Below, piece after piece: positions 33,278 through 44,257 of a stretch of DNA of 64,000 bases. The notes under the pieces were generated by a model. That model saw nothing but the letters and a program-made list of their open reading frames with translations, was not told the origin of the DNA and searched no databases. The stretch lies in the NCBI RefSeq assembly GCF_014145455.1, contig NZ_JACIVB010000060.1, positions 1 through 64,000 of the forward strand. The letters run 5' to 3'. This stretch comes from Limosilactobacillus rudii (GTDB lineage: Bacteria; Bacillota; Bacilli; Lactobacillales; Lactobacillaceae). Every line of letters begins with the position of its first letter. The first letter of the stretch is position 1. The position numbers and the translations under genes are program-made.

Positions 33278-35281
33278 TTAAAAATCATGATCATCAAAAT
33301 CATCAGCATATGGTTCATGAGAATCTTGAATTCGCTTAAACATTTTTTCCAGATCTTGGTCATTAAAATGAACGGTCACAGGACGGCCATGAGGACAATT
33401 AAATGGATTTTCACATTGTGGTAACCTCGCTAATAAAGCCTTAGCCTCCCGTTGATCTAGGTGATGGTTGGCCTTAATTGCTCTTTTACAGCTCATCATA
33501 ATAGCTGTTTTCATCCGAAATTCCCGAACCGTCAATTTACCATTTTTAATTAACCAATCAATCATTTCCTTTGCGGTATCCTCTTCTTGTCCCTCCTTAA
33601 ACCAAGTCGGGTGCGAGCGAAGAATAAAGCTATTTTGTCCAAAAGGTTCTAAGTTGATCCCTACCGCTGTTAATATATCCAAGTGTTGTGTGATTGTTAG
33701 TGCATCAACCGTTGAATAATTTAATACTAGTGGTACTAAAAAATTTTGCTGGTCTGCACTAACCTCCCCAATCTTCTTTCGGTAATACTCATAATTTATC
33801 CGTTCTTGGGCAGCATGTTGGTCAACAATATAAAGGCCATCACCCGCTTGAGCAAGCAAAAAGGTTCCTTGAAGCTGACCAATGTATTGAAGCTCAGGGA
33901 AGCGGCGCGTTGCTTTGTCAGACTTGTCATGAACATCTAATTCAATATTCTTCGCTTTTTTTACTTTACCTGTACTTGCGGGTTCCGTTGAAAATAATGA
34001 AACACCACTTTCATTTTGATATCGCTTATCAAACTCCTGCATTAAAGAGTTATTTAAATCGGTAACATCATGAATCACAATTGGTGCAACTAATTCGCTG
34101 TCATTAGCGTCGGCTTGGGCTGGACTCTGAGCGCCTAAGTTATTATTATTTGCAGCCACTTCTTCTTTTGCTGCCACCGCTGACTCAGGAGCAGCGTGAT
34201 AAGTTGGTGCCGCTTCTTTTAAACGGCGGTCTAAATTGGCAATGTCATCTTCATTAGGAATAAACTGATTTGCATCTACTTCTGGAATTAAATTTTCAAC
34301 TGAAATACGTTTACGAATAGTTTGTGAAAGCAGGTGAGTTAATTGTTGTTCCTTACTTAAACGAACTTCACGCTTCGCAGGATGAACATTAACATCAACT
34401 AATACGGGATCCAAATCAATATTAACCACTGCCAAGGGATAACGACCAACCATTAATTTTGATTCATAGCCTTGAATAATTGCCTTTGTCAGTTCAAAAT
34501 TCCGAATATACCGGTGATTGATAGTTATTGTAATATATTGACGTGACGCACGGGTTAATTCAGGTAAAGATACATACCCGTTAATCCTAAAATCATTATC
34601 TTCACCTTGTATCGCTAGCATTTTTCGCCCTGCTTTCACCCCATAAATAGCAGCTACTACCTGTTGAAGATTATCATTTCCAGCTGATCGAAATAATTCA
34701 CGACCATTGTGTGTAAAACTAAACGCTACTGCTGGATTAGCAAGCGCAAGTCGGTTAACAATATCTGTTATTCGCGCTAATTCGGTTTGTGGAGACTTAA
34801 GGTACTTTAACCGCGCAGGCGTATTGAAGAAAAGGTCGGTCACCTTAATATCTGTTCCTTGTCGTGCGGGCGCCGGCTTGGTTACTAGCGTTTTACCACC
34901 ACGGATGTGAATCATTGTACCTTCATTTTGTTCAGCCTGTGCCGTTGTCAACGTTACATCTGCAACTGAAGCAATACTTGGTAATGCTTCTCCACGAAAC
35001 CCCATCGTCTGAACCTTAAATAAATCGTGTTGCGAACTAATTTTACTGGTTGCGTGGCGACGAAAGGCAACGGCGACATCTTCTTTAGCAATTCCGTCAC
35101 CATCATCAATTACCCGAACACTATCTAGGCCAGCATTTTCAACAATAATATCAATTCGGTGACTATGAGCATCAAGTGAATTTTCGACTAGCTCCTTAAC
35201 AATAGAGGCTGGACGTTCAATTACTTCACCAGCAGCTATTTGATTCGCCAGTACATTATCCAATTCATGGATTTTTCCCAT
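33278..35281 (-). CDS. mutL: DNA mismatch repair protein MutL
   Basis: MutL couples MutS to downstream repair. The 667-residue protein has the GHKL ATPase motifs IAAGEVIERPASIVKELVENSLDA, DDGDGI and GFRGEALPSIASV, a long variable linker (about 345-440) and the C-terminal dimerisation domain. The endonuclease motif expected near residue 490 reads QHAAQERINYE, a variant of DQHAAxERxxYE, so nicking activity is likely. It follows mutS by 12 bases. Confidence 0.97.
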   Translation of the reverse strand: MGKIHELDNVLANQIAAGEVIERPASIVKELVENSLDAHSHRIDIIVENAGLDSVRVIDDGDGIAKEDVAVAFRRHATSKISSQHDLFKVQTMGFRGEALPSIASVADVTLTTAQAEQNEGTMIHIRGGKTLVTKPAPARQGTDIKVTDLFFNTPARLKYLKSPQTELARITDIVNRLALANPAVAFSFTHNGRELFRSAGNDNLQQVVAAIYGVKAGRKMLAIQGEDNDFRINGYVSLPELTRASRQYITITINHRYIRNFELTKAIIQGYESKLMVGRYPLAVVNIDLDPVLVDVNVHPAKREVRLSKEQQLTHLLSQTIRKRISVENLIPEVDANQFIPNEDDIANLDRRLKEAAPTYHAAPESAVAAKEEVAANNNNLGAQSPAQADANDSELVAPIVIHDVTDLNNSLMQEFDKRYQNESGVSLFSTEPASTGKVKKAKNIELDVHDKSDKATRRFPELQYIGQLQGTFLLAQAGDGLYIVDQHAAQERINYEYYRKKIGEVSADQQNFLVPLVLNYSTVDALTITQHLDILTAVGINLEPFGQNSFILRSHPTWFKEGQEEDTAKEMIDWLIKNGKLTVREFRMKTAIMMSCKRAIKANHHLDQREAKALLARLPQCENPFNCPHGRPVTVHFNDQDLEKMFKRIQDSHEPYADDFDDHDF

Positions 35282-35293
35282 TGATTCTCACTC

Positions 35294-37939
35294 CTATTTC
35301 AATTTTTGCTGCCACTTATATATTTGGTTCATTACATCCATTGGCGTCATCCCCATCAAATTGAGTTCTTTTAATTGATGAATAATCCGCCGGTCAACAC
35401 TGGACTTGCTCTTAGCAACTGGTGGTTCAAATAATTCAAGCTGTCCATTCTGCTCGACTTTTGGAGCATCTTCTTCCTCATTCTTAACCGGTTCACTTAC
35501 CTTTGCTGAAATTGGTTCTGCATGGTAATTACTAGGTTTTTGTTCTGATAGTGATGGCAATTTAACATCTTTTTGTTCTAATTTTTGTAAAATAACATCA
35601 GCTCGTTTTAGTAATGATGTTGGCATCCCCGCCAATTTTGCCACATGAATACCATAAGATTTGTCAGCTGGACCAGCGCTTACTTTATGCAAAAATACTA
35701 ATTCACCATTTTTTTCAGTTGCACCAACATGCACATTTTTTAAGTGTTCAAGACTATTTTCTAATGCTGTTAACTCATGGTAGTGCGTAGAGAATAATGT
35801 TTTTGCCCGAACATGACTGTGAACATATTCAATTATTGCTTGAGCAAGTGCCATTCCATCATAAGTAGCGGTTCCACGTCCAATTTCATCAAATAAAATT
35901 AAACTCCGATCGGTCGCATGCATCAATGCATTATTAGCTTCCATCATTTCAACCATAAACGTACTCTCACCAGAAATTAAATCATCGGCAGCACCAATTC
36001 TAGTAAATACCTGGTCAAAAATTGGTAATTCCGCAGACTGTGCTGGAACAAAACATCCAATTTGTGCCATTACTGCAATTAAAGCTAGCTGACGCATATA
36101 AGTACTCTTACCGGACATATTAGGCCCAGTAATAAGAAGAATATCAGTCTTATCATCCATCATAACATCATTAGGGACGTATTCTTGGTGGCCCATAAAT
36201 TTTTCAACAACTGGGTGACGCCCATCCTTTATCTTTAGTGAGTGTCCCGTATTCATTTTTGGACGAACAAAATGGTAATCTTCACTAACAACTGCAAAAC
36301 TTTGCAAAACGTCTAATTCAGCCAGTTGCTGAGCAAGATTTTGCAATCGCTTAATCTGTGCTTTAACCTGTTCACGAATCTTTACAAAGAGATCGTACTC
36401 TAATGCGGTCGATTTCTCTTGGGCGCCCATTATCAATGCTTCTTTTTCCTTTAATTCAGGAGTAGAAAAACGTTCGGCATTAACTAATGTCTGTTTCCGT
36501 TCGTAACGATCCTGTGGCAATTTATCAAGGTTTACCTTTGTTACCTCAATATAATAGCCAAAAACATGGTTATAACCAATTTTAAGATTATTTATACCAG
36601 TTAACTTCCGTTCGCGTTCTTGCATATCTGCAATCCATTGCTTTCCATTGTTCATTGCATCGCGGTACTGGTCAAGCTGGTCATTATACCCATCCTTAAT
36701 TACACCACCATCCGTGATAGCAATTGGCGGCTCTTCAACAATTGACCGCTCAATCAGTTCAGCAACATCGCTTAACGGGTCAAGTTTTCCTTGTAATTCT
36801 TCAAACACCGGCGAATCAAGCGTTTCTAAAACATATTTTATTTTAGGTACCTGTTGCAGAGAAGTTTTTAATTGAATTAGGTCACGACCACTAACACTTC
36901 CGTAGGCAACACGACCTGCTAAACGTTCAAGATCATATACTTTGATTAACTCTTGTTGTAAATTACTCCGTTCAAAATAATGATCTAGTAATTCCTGTAC
37001 CTTGTCTTGTCGTTCACCAATTGCTGTTGGATCGATCAACGGACGGTCAATCCACCGTTTTAGTAACCTGCTTCCCATTGCGGTCTTTGTTTCATCTAAG
37101 AGCCATGCTAATGTCCCTTGACGCTTGCCACTCCGCATATTTGTCATTAATTCGAGGTTTGTTTTAGAGTAATGGTCGATCTTCATAAAAGAGCTTGGCT
37201 GATATGAGATTGCCTTTTGCATATGCGCAAGTGAACGTTTCTGGGTTGTTAATAAGTATGATACTAATAGTGCAACTACATGTTGTTGGGCGCTTGCTTC
37301 AAGATCTTGCGTAAGATAGCTTATTTCTGCATTTTTTAAGATTGTTGGCTGATGTGATTGAAGAATATTTCGCTGCTTGAATTGTGTGGTCAACTGTGAC
37401 GACAGATCACCATCAACAACGACTTCTTTACTCTGCAGGTTCACTAACTCATTGATTAGTTCGTTAGTACTTGCAAGTGTGGTAGTCTTCAATTCTCCCG
37501 TTGATAAGTCGGTGTAAGCAAGGTTAAATTTTCCTTCTTGCTGACTCACTGCCGCTAAATAGTTATTATCACGCGCTTGTTCTCCATTAAGATCCATTTG
37601 CGTTCCCGGGGTTATCAGTCTAGTAACCGCTCGCTTTACCATCCCTTTGGCCTTTTTAGGATCTTCCATTTGCTCACAGATTGCAACTTTATATCCCTTA
37701 TCAATTAAAATATCGATATAGTTATTAACTGCTCGATGGGGAACTCCGCACATTGGAATCGGATTTTTAGCACTGTGGTTTCTAGTAGTTAACGTTAATT
37801 CTAATAGTTGTGCTCCTTTAACTGCATCATCATTAAATAGCTCATAAAAATCACCAAGACGGTAAAATAAAAAAGCATCTGGATACTGATCCTTTACTTT
37901 TTGATATTGTTCCATCATTGGTGTTGTTTTTTTTGCCAC
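35294..37939 (-). CDS. mutS: DNA mismatch repair protein MutS
   Basis: MutS recognises mismatches. The 881-residue protein has the N-terminal mismatch-binding domain with [11 protein letters not shown] (the Phe-x-Glu motif), connector, lever and clamp domains, the ABC ATPase with Walker [15 protein letters not shown] and Walker [17 protein letters not shown], and a C-terminal tail ending in the helix [22 protein letters not shown]. The GTG at 37939 (MAKKTTP) is preferred because GGGGTGA lies just upstream. It is the first gene of mutS-mutL-ruvA-ruvB-tgt-like. Confidence 0.96.
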   Translation of the reverse strand: MAKKTTPMMEQYQKVKDQYPDAFLFYRLGDFYELFNDDAVKGAQLLELTLTTRNHSAKNPIPMCGVPHRAVNNYIDILIDKGYKVAICEQMEDPKKAKGMVKRAVTRLITPGTQMDLNGEQARDNNYLAAVSQQEGKFNLAYTDLSTGELKTTTLASTNELINELVNLQSKEVVVDGDLSSQLTTQFKQRNILQSHQPTILKNAEISYLTQDLEASAQQHVVALLVSYLLTTQKRSLAHMQKAISYQPSSFMKIDHYSKTNLELMTNMRSGKRQGTLAWLLDETKTAMGSRLLKRWIDRPLIDPTAIGERQDKVQELLDHYFERSNLQQELIKVYDLERLAGRVAYGSVSGRDLIQLKTSLQQVPKIKYVLETLDSPVFEELQGKLDPLSDVAELIERSIVEEPPIAITDGGVIKDGYNDQLDQYRDAMNNGKQWIADMQERERKLTGINNLKIGYNHVFGYYIEVTKVNLDKLPQDRYERKQTLVNAERFSTPELKEKEALIMGAQEKSTALEYDLFVKIREQVKAQIKRLQNLAQQLAELDVLQSFAVVSEDYHFVRPKMNTGHSLKIKDGRHPVVEKFMGHQEYVPNDVMMDDKTDILLITGPNMSGKSTYMRQLALIAVMAQIGCFVPAQSAELPIFDQVFTRIGAADDLISGESTFMVEMMEANNALMHATDRSLILFDEIGRGTATYDGMALAQAIIEYVHSHVRAKTLFSTHYHELTALENSLEHLKNVHVGATEKNGELVFLHKVSAGPADKSYGIHVAKLAGMPTSLLKRADVILQKLEQKDVKLPSLSEQKPSNYHAEPISAKVSEPVKNEEEDAPKVEQNGQLELFEPPVAKSKSSVDRRIIHQLKELNLMGMTPMDVMNQIYKWQQKLK

Positions 37940-38041
37940 TAATTTCACCCCGTTAGTAATTTTGATCTATTCGTTCTAAAAATTGCATAAACTAATTATA
38001 TTTTCTGTATTAGTTTCACGCAAGTTTCTTAATTTTAAAAT

Positions 38042-38077
38042 AATAAAGAGACTGTAGTGCGTACCCAGCCTCTTTAT
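38042..38077 (-). terminator. rny terminator
   Basis: On the minus strand ATAAAGAGGCTG pairs with CAGTCTCTTTAT (one G-T pair) around an 11-base loop, followed by TATTTT. Confidence 0.75.
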
Positions 38078-38095
38078 GGAAACTAAAAATTCAGC

Positions 38096-39649
38096 TTATT
38101 TAGCATAATCAACCGCCCGAACTTCTCGTATAACAGTAACTTTAATATGACCTGGATATTCTAATTGCTTTTCAATTTTGTGCTTAATATCATGCGACAA
38201 AGTTGATGCTTGCAGATCAGAAATCTTCTTTGGCTTTACAATTACACGAAGTTCTCGACCAGCCTGAATTGCGTAACTATGGTCGACACCATCGTAACTG
38301 TTTGCTATGCCTTCTAGTTTCTTTAAACGTTGAATATACTGCTCTAATGATTCACTCCGCGCACCAGGCCGTGCACCAGAAATTGCATCTGCAGCTTGAA
38401 CTAAGACAGCAATAACAGAAGTAGCCGGAACATCACCATGGTGAGAAGCAATTGTGTTAATAACTACTTTATTTTCTTTGTACTTCCGCGTTAATTCAAC
38501 ACCAAGCTCAACGTGCGAACCGTCAACCTCATGATCAATTGCTTTGCCAATATCATGCAAAAGTCCTGCACGCTTTGCTAATGTCACATCTTCACCGAGT
38601 TCAGCAGCCATAATTCCAGCTAATTTAGCAACTTCAATTGAATGATCTAAAACATTTTGACCATAACTTGTCCGATATTTCATTCGCCCAACCGTCTTAA
38701 TAAGGTCAGGATGCATCGAATGAATTCCCAAATCAAATAACGCTTGTTCCCCAGTTTCACGCAATTGCGTATCCATTTGTTTGCGTGCTTTATCAACTGC
38801 CTCTTCAATCCGCGCAGGATGAATCCGACCATCTTGAATTAACTTTTCAAGCGCGATCTTTGCAATTTCACGACGAACAGGATCAAAGCCACTCAACACA
38901 ACCGCTTCAGGAGTATCATCAATGATTAAATCAATTCCGGTTAATGTCTCTAGAGTCCTAATATTACGACCTTCACGACCAATAATACGACCCTTCATCT
39001 CATCATTAGGAAGATTTACAACCGAAACTGTTGTCTCTGAAACAACATCTGCAGCACTCCGCTGAATTGCCTCAACAATTAGTTTTTTAGCATTACGTTC
39101 TGCTGCAAGTTCAGCCTCTTGTTCACTATCACGAATCATCACTGCTCGTTCAGTCTTTAATTGTTCTTTTACTTCAGATAATAATAACTGTTTAGCATCT
39201 TCTTGAGACATCTGAGCAACCTTTTCAACTTCTTGTTTTCGTTGATCAATTAACTCTTTTGCTTGTTTCTTTGACTGTTGTAATTGCTCTTTTTCTTGAT
39301 CTAGTTTTCTTTCACGAACTCCAACAGCACTTTCACGTTTTTCGAGTGCACTATCCTTATGGTCTAAAGAACTCTCACGTTGTAATAAGCGATCTTCTTG
39401 CCGTTGAACCTCATTTCGGCGTTGCTTAAGTTCATCTTCAACTCGTTCCCGATATTGATGGCTCTCTTCTTTTGCCTCAAGGATTGCCTCTTTTTTCGCC
39501 GTTGCTGCATCTTGTTTTGCTTTAGAAATAATACCTTTAGCATCATTATGTGCTTCTGCAACTTGTTTTTCATATGAAACCTTACGAATTACATAGCCAA
39601 CAATAATTCCGATAACCATAGCAAGCGCGGCGAATATTAATAAGTTCAT
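38096..39649 (-). CDS. rny: Ribonuclease Y
   Basis: RNase Y is the membrane-anchored endonuclease that starts mRNA decay in Firmicutes. The 517-residue protein has an N-terminal membrane helix (residues 3-21), a long coiled coil (about 25-200), a KH domain with [15 protein letters not shown], and an HD domain with [12 protein letters not shown]. Length is normal. Its own consensus promoter lies at 39734-39762. Confidence 0.97.
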   Translation of the reverse strand: MNLLIFAALAMVIGIIVGYVIRKVSYEKQVAEAHNDAKGIISKAKQDAATAKKEAILEAKEESHQYRERVEDELKQRRNEVQRQEDRLLQRESSLDHKDSALEKRESAVGVRERKLDQEKEQLQQSKKQAKELIDQRKQEVEKVAQMSQEDAKQLLLSEVKEQLKTERAVMIRDSEQEAELAAERNAKKLIVEAIQRSAADVVSETTVSVVNLPNDEMKGRIIGREGRNIRTLETLTGIDLIIDDTPEAVVLSGFDPVRREIAKIALEKLIQDGRIHPARIEEAVDKARKQMDTQLRETGEQALFDLGIHSMHPDLIKTVGRMKYRTSYGQNVLDHSIEVAKLAGIMAAELGEDVTLAKRAGLLHDIGKAIDHEVDGSHVELGVELTRKYKENKVVINTIASHHGDVPATSVIAVLVQAADAISGARPGARSESLEQYIQRLKKLEGIANSYDGVDHSYAIQAGRELRVIVKPKKISDLQASTLSHDIKHKIEKQLEYPGHIKVTVIREVRAVDYAK

Positions 39650-39733
39650 TATTTCACCTCCGCTTCAACTATCATGTTGTTGGTATGAGTAAATTAATTT
39701 TACCGTGTCATGCAAAAACATCACACAAGTTAA

Positions 39734-39762
39734 ATTTTAAGCTTGCCACACTATGGTGTCAA
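39734..39762 (-). promoter_or_regulatory. rny promoter
   Basis: On the minus strand TTGACA (39762-39757) is followed after exactly 17 bases by TAAAAT (39739-39734). The roughly 85-base leader to the ATG holds no other clear element. This is the main content of the 317-base gap 39650-39966, with the recA terminator. Confidence 0.75.
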
Positions 39763-39855
39763 CTGTTGAATTTAGCAATTCGTATAATTTACTAAACAAA
39801 TGAAAAGTGTTAACTTATAAGACTTTATCATTAAAACTGTTACAGTCTTGTATAT

Positions 39856-39897
39856 AAACGAGCCCAAATACTTGAAAAACTCCAAATACTTGGGCCC
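39856..39897 (-). terminator. Probable recA terminator
   Basis: On the minus strand GCCCAAGTATTTG pairs with CAAGTATTTGGGC through wobble pairs around a seven-base loop. The arms are near-direct repeats of CCAAATACTTG. The downstream T run is short (CGTTTATA), so strength is uncertain. Confidence 0.6.
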
Positions 39898-39966
39898 TTG
39901 TTTACATCTAACTATCTAAATAAGCTAGTTTTTGTTCATACCTAATAGTTTCAACGCATAAATTAG

Positions 39967-41046
39967 CTATTTTTTACTTGCCTCTTCAATTGTTTCTTGT
40001 TTACTTTCGCCTTTTTCTTTCTTTTCTTCGGCGGTTGTTTTGGCATTCTTATTTAATGGTTCCATCCCATTAGCAACGCGAACCTTATCCATTAATTCGT
40101 TCATGCTATCAGGGTGTTCTTTTAACCATTTCTTAGCATTTTCACGTCCCTGACCAATTCGTTCGCTACCATATGAATACCAAGCACCACTCTTATCAAC
40201 TAGGTCATTTTCAACGGCCATATCTAATAACTCACCAGTCTTAGAAATTCCTTCGCCGTACATAATGTCAACTTCACACCGTTTAAATGGTGGCGCAACC
40301 TTGTTTTTTACAATTTTTACTTTTGCCTTATTTCCAACAACATCCGTTCCATTTTTGATTTGTTCAGCACGGCGAATCTCCATCCGAATAGTGGAATAAA
40401 ACTTAAGTGCCCGTCCACCAGTAGTAGTCTCAGGGTTACCAAACATTACCCCAACTTTTTCCCGAATCTGGTTAATAAAAATGGCAATTGTCTTTGTTTT
40501 ATTAATCTCACCAGATAGTTTACGAAGTGCTTGAGACATCAAACGAGCTTGCAAACCAACATGGGCATCACCCATATCACCATCAATTTCTGCTCGAGGA
40601 ACCAATGCTGCCACTGAATCAACAATTACTAGGTCAACAGCTCCACTAGAAATCAAGGCATCGGCGATTTCTAGTCCTTCTTCACCACTATCAGGCTGAG
40701 AGAGAAGTAAGTCATCAATATTAACTCCTAATGCTTCAGCATATTGGGGATCTAAAGCATTTTCAGCATCAATATAAGCAGCTGTCCCCCCTTGCCGCTG
40801 CACCTCAGCAACAGCATGTAAGGCAACTGTCGTCTTACCAGAACTTTCTGGGCCATAAATCTCAACAATCCGTCCACGTGGGTACCCACCGATACCAAGT
40901 GCCTTGTCAATCGCTAATGATCCACTAGAGATCGAAGCAATCTTCATATCTGTCGCATCACCCATACGCATAATCGAACCTTTTCCAAAGTTCTTTTCGA
41001 TCTTTCTGATTGCAACGTCCAATGCTGCTTTTCGTTGGTCAGCCAA
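39967..41046 (-). CDS. recA: Recombinase RecA
   Basis: RecA forms filaments on single-stranded DNA for recombination, transformation and SOS induction. The 359-residue protein has Walker [10 protein letters not shown], Walker [14 protein letters not shown], loop L1 [20 protein letters not shown], the [17 protein letters not shown]2 block and an acidic/basic C-terminal tail. The start is TTG at 41046 ([10 protein letters not shown]), with AAAGGAGG eight to nine bases upstream; the longer frame has no support. An SOS box lies upstream. Confidence 0.97.
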   Translation of the reverse strand: MADQRKAALDVAIRKIEKNFGKGSIMRMGDATDMKIASISSGSLAIDKALGIGGYPRGRIVEIYGPESSGKTTVALHAVAEVQRQGGTAAYIDAENALDPQYAEALGVNIDDLLLSQPDSGEEGLEIADALISSGAVDLVIVDSVAALVPRAEIDGDMGDAHVGLQARLMSQALRKLSGEINKTKTIAIFINQIREKVGVMFGNPETTTGGRALKFYSTIRMEIRRAEQIKNGTDVVGNKAKVKIVKNKVAPPFKRCEVDIMYGEGISKTGELLDMAVENDLVDKSGAWYSYGSERIGQGRENAKKWLKEHPDSMNELMDKVRVANGMEPLNKNAKTTAEEKKEKGESKQETIEEASKK

Positions 41047-41084
41047 ATCAAATTCCTCCTTTTTTACGGAATATCCGATAACTA

Positions 41085-41112
41085 ATAATAACAGTTTTAA
41101 CAAAAAAAACAA
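41085..41112 (-). promoter_or_regulatory. recA promoter
   Basis: On the minus strand TTGTTT (41112-41107) is followed after 16 bases by TATTAT (41090-41085), 38 bases before the TTG start. Confidence 0.5.
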
Positions 41113-41120
41113 GAAAAAAC

Positions 41121-41134
41121 TGAACAAAAGTTCG
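41121..41134. promoter_or_regulatory. SOS (LexA/DinR) box upstream of recA
   Basis: CGAACTTTTGTTCA on the minus strand contains the palindrome GAAC-N4-GTTC of the Gram-positive SOS box, with one outer base off. It lies two bases after the cinA stop and just upstream of the recA -35 box, so LexA should control recA separately from cinA. Confidence 0.8.
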
Positions 41135-41136
41135 TT

Positions 41137-42384
41137 TTAGTTTTTTAATTCACGATAAATCATCTGTAACCCATATTGAACACTCAATGTTCGAATTGCT
41201 TGGCGTCCAATATATGCTGCAAGATGAAGCTGACGGGTGACAGTCGGTCGGCCTTTAATTGCTAAGCCAATCCAAACCGTTCCTGCAGGTTGCCCCTCAA
41301 GCGAATCAGGACCGGCAACACCTGTAAAGCCAATTCCAATATCAGCGTGGAACTTTTCCCGGCAGCCCTCGCCCATTGCAGCGGCAGTTTCTGAACTTAC
41401 CACCCCATGTTTACTAATAAGCATAGCAGGAATATCCAATAGTTTCTCTTTCGCACTTGCTGCGTATGTAACAAAGCCCCCGTCGAAAACATTAGATGCT
41501 CCTGGAACTGAGCAAACAGTACTCTGGAATAAGCCACCCGTTAAACTCTCCGCAGCTGTTAATTTTAAGTGCCGCGCTCTTAATAAATTAACAACTACTT
41601 CTGCAAGTGTAAGATTATCGCCAACCCCAAAAAAGTATGGTTCTTCAACCTGCAAAATTGCTGCTTGTACACGGTCAATTCGTTGGTTGGCCTCTTCAAA
41701 TGGAAGGTCACGAACAGTTAGTCGTACCTGAATGGCCGTTGGCTGAACGTATGACGTAATGACAACTGCCTTTTCATTTTTTGTTACCGTTGCGATTTCA
41801 TCCATTAATTGTGATTCTGGTCGTCCTAAAAAATTTAACGTCCTGCTAATTATTTGCTTTTCAGTATGATAATAATCCTGAAGTTTTGGCAGTAAACTTT
41901 TGTCGACCATTGCCTTAAATTCTGCTGGTGGCCCTGGCAAGACAACAATTACTTTTCCACCCGTCTCATACCAGCATCCTAGTGCAAGGCCAACCGGATT
42001 TGCTAATGGTTCACCTCCTACAAGGTATTTTGCCTGACGGATATTTTCCGGTTCCATACTTATTTGACGCTGGTTAAACTTTTCTTGTATCCATTTCCAA
42101 TGTCGCTGATCTGTCTGGAGACTTACTCCCATAGTTGCAGCAACAGTGGGCATCGTAATATCATCAGTCGTCGGTCCTAATCCACCACAAACAAATACTA
42201 ACTGCGACCGCGTCAACGCATGATTGATTACTCGCTCCAGTCGAATCCGGTCATCATCAACTGTTGTCTGGTATGTTGCAGTAAGATCTAACTGAGTAAG
42301 CTTAGCCGCTAAATAAGCCACATTGGTATTAGTAATTTGACCTAAGACTAGTTCGTTTCCAACCGAAATGATTTCTGCATCCAT
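41137..42384 (-). CDS. cinA: CinA family protein
   Basis: CinA proteins combine an N-terminal MoCF/ADP-ribose pyrophosphatase-like domain (about 1-170, EIISVGNELVLGQITNTN and FVCGGLGPTTDD) and a C-terminal nicotinamide mononucleotide deamidase domain (about 255-415, LTAAESLTGGLFQSTVCSVPGAS and GFTGVAGPD). The 415-residue length is normal. In streptococci CinA delivers RecA to the membrane during competence. The ATG at 42384 has GGGGTG seven bases upstream. recA follows after 90 bases. Confidence 0.93.
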   Translation of the reverse strand: MDAEIISVGNELVLGQITNTNVAYLAAKLTQLDLTATYQTTVDDDRIRLERVINHALTRSQLVFVCGGLGPTTDDITMPTVAATMGVSLQTDQRHWKWIQEKFNQRQISMEPENIRQAKYLVGGEPLANPVGLALGCWYETGGKVIVVLPGPPAEFKAMVDKSLLPKLQDYYHTEKQIISRTLNFLGRPESQLMDEIATVTKNEKAVVITSYVQPTAIQVRLTVRDLPFEEANQRIDRVQAAILQVEEPYFFGVGDNLTLAEVVVNLLRARHLKLTAAESLTGGLFQSTVCSVPGASNVFDGGFVTYAASAKEKLLDIPAMLISKHGVVSSETAAAMGEGCREKFHADIGIGFTGVAGPDSLEGQPAGTVWIGLAIKGRPTVTRQLHLAAYIGRQAIRTLSVQYGLQMIYRELKN

Positions 42385-42454
42385 CAAATTTCACCCCTAT
42401 TAATATATATACGTAAATTATAGCGATTTTCACTAAAATAAAAAAATTTGGAAT

Positions 42455-42489
42455 AAAAAACTTGTAGTCAGATATCACCCAACTACAAG
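42455..42489 (-). terminator. pgsA terminator
   Basis: On the minus strand CTTGTAGT pairs with ACTACAAG and is followed by TTTTTT, just after the pgsA stop. cinA therefore probably has its own promoter or read-through. Confidence 0.75.
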
Positions 42490-42499
42490 CATCATTAAA

Positions 42500-43087
42500 C
42501 TATTTAAATCCGTCAGAAAAAACACTACGACCTTGAATAAAGTAATCTACACCAGAATAAATTGTGAAGAACAGACAAATATATAACATAATTTGACCAA
42601 ACGGAATATTCCACATTGCAAAAACAACATTGTTTAGTAGTAAGAAAATAATCGCAATAAATTGAGTAGTCGTTTTTATCTTACCCGGCATCTTTGCCGC
42701 AAGAACAACCCCATTTTGTTCAACTAACAACAGCCGAAGACCTGTAACAGATAATTCACGCCAAATAATAATTGCCGTTACCCATGATGGCACCACACCG
42801 TTACCAGTTAAAACAATAAAAGCAGTCATTACTAATAATTTATCTGCTAGCGGATCCGTAAACTTACCAAAATTAGTTACTAAATGGTCACGACGGGCAA
42901 TTCGTCCATCAAGGTTATCGGTAATTGTAGCTGCAATAAATAAAATAGCTGCAATTAATTGCGCAACCGGGATTGTCGCCCCAAGAAAGCTTACGGCTCC
43001 CCAGCCCTGTAATGGTAACACCATCAACAATAGAAAGAAAGGAATGATAATCAAACGAACAACTGTTAATTTATTAGGTAAATTCAA
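42500..43087 (-). CDS. pgsA: CDP-diacylglycerol-glycerol-3-phosphate 3-phosphatidyltransferase
   Basis: PgsA makes phosphatidylglycerol phosphate, the first committed step to phosphatidylglycerol. The 195-residue membrane protein has the CDP-alcohol phosphotransferase motif DGRIARRDHLVTNFGKFTDPLADK (D-G-x2-A-R-x8-G-x3-D-x3-D) at about residues 60-83, with four to six hydrophobic segments. It follows rodZ by 27 bases, as usual in lactobacilli. Confidence 0.95.
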   Translation of the reverse strand: MNLPNKLTVVRLIIIPFFLLLMVLPLQGWGAVSFLGATIPVAQLIAAILFIAATITDNLDGRIARRDHLVTNFGKFTDPLADKLLVMTAFIVLTGNGVVPSWVTAIIIWRELSVTGLRLLLVEQNGVVLAAKMPGKIKTTTQFIAIIFLLLNNVVFAMWNIPFGQIMLYICLFFTIYSGVDYFIQGRSVFSDGFK

Positions 43088-43114
43088 AATCTACAACTCC
43101 TTTAACAAAGCAGA

Positions 43115-44152
43115 CTAGCGAGCAGGCTGACTGCTTGCCCGACTAGCATTAGTCTGTGGCCGTGCATTGTTTGCATTTGAAGGCCGCGTAGCATTATTGG
43201 ATTGACTAGCCTGTGATGAAGATTGGTTATTTGGTTCACTTGACGACTGGCTCGAAGTACTGCTGCTTGATTGATTCTTACCAAAATTGATTGTTACATT
43301 TCGTGTATTTTGGTAACGTCCATTACCAGTAAAATCAATATTTTGATTGCCGATCTTCATCTTAGTTGCACGTGCATTACCAATTGTAATTACTAATGAA
43401 GTCGTATCGCGACCAATCTTTAAATCAGTCTTTTCATTGTTATTAAGCGTTCTATTCAATAGGGTATTATTATTTGCCCGTACCTGCATCCATGAACGAT
43501 CACTCGTCTCAATATGTAAACTTGTGTCTGCGTTTAATTGGTCAGCAGTATAGGTAACACTAGTATCATTACGGTTTGGTGCTTCTTGGAGTTTAATTGC
43601 TTTAGATTTGCTTTGCTTAGTGTTCTTCTTTTTTGAAGATGCCGATGCTTTCTTACGACTTTCTCCAGAAACAGAAACCGAGCTATTATCAATTCTTGTA
43701 GAAGAGTCACGATGGTTACGGGCGATCGCTGTAAGCCAAATAGCTGCTAACACTAACACAATTACACAGGCAATAATAATTGTCGGCATGTAGTTACGAA
43801 CCTTATCAACACTACCACTAACAGTCTTTCGTTGACTTGCACGTGTTTCTACTGCCTGTGCTAAATGATCAGAGTATTCTTCAGTTTTAGTCTTTGGTAA
43901 TTGATCATCATATTTTTGTAGAAGTTCATTACCATCTAACCCAACCATGTTAGCATACTGCTTAATGAATGCCCGAACATAAAAGTCACCAGGAAGTTCA
44001 TCAAAATTTTCATCTTCAATAGCAATTAAATATCGCTTTTGAATCTTTGTTACCTGTTGAAGGTCATCAAGAGTATACCCTTTCTCTTCACGCGCTTTTC
44101 GTAAAATCTTACCAATTTCAAGTTTTTTTTGATCGTTCTCGTTCTCACTCAT
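43115..44152 (-). CDS. rodZ: RodZ-like helix-turn-helix membrane protein
   Basis: The 345-residue protein has the RodZ layout: a cytoplasmic Xre-type helix-turn-helix (about residues 10-75, KILRKAREEKGYTLDDLQQVTKI) that binds MreB, one membrane helix (about 122-143) and an external DUF4115 domain (about 205-295). The last 55 residues are Ser/Asn/Gln-rich low complexity. It is expected to link MreB to the elongation machinery. The ymfF-ymfH-rodZ-pgsA order supports the call. A TATAAT at 44196-44201 may drive it. Confidence 0.9.
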   Translation of the reverse strand: MSENENDQKKLEIGKILRKAREEKGYTLDDLQQVTKIQKRYLIAIEDENFDELPGDFYVRAFIKQYANMVGLDGNELLQKYDDQLPKTKTEEYSDHLAQAVETRASQRKTVSGSVDKVRNYMPTIIIACVIVLVLAAIWLTAIARNHRDSSTRIDNSSVSVSGESRKKASASSKKKNTKQSKSKAIKLQEAPNRNDTSVTYTADQLNADTSLHIETSDRSWMQVRANNNTLLNRTLNNNEKTDLKIGRDTTSLVITIGNARATKMKIGNQNIDFTGNGRYQNTRNVTINFGKNQSSSSTSSQSSSEPNNQSSSQASQSNNATRPSNANNARPQTNASRASSQPAR

Positions 44153-44257
44153 TATTCTATCTCCATTTTCGTTCTTCTTTTCTTTACCCTTGGATATTAT
44201 ATCATGCTCACTTCTATAAATTAGCTAATAATTATTAATCCATAAGAAAAGTTAAGT

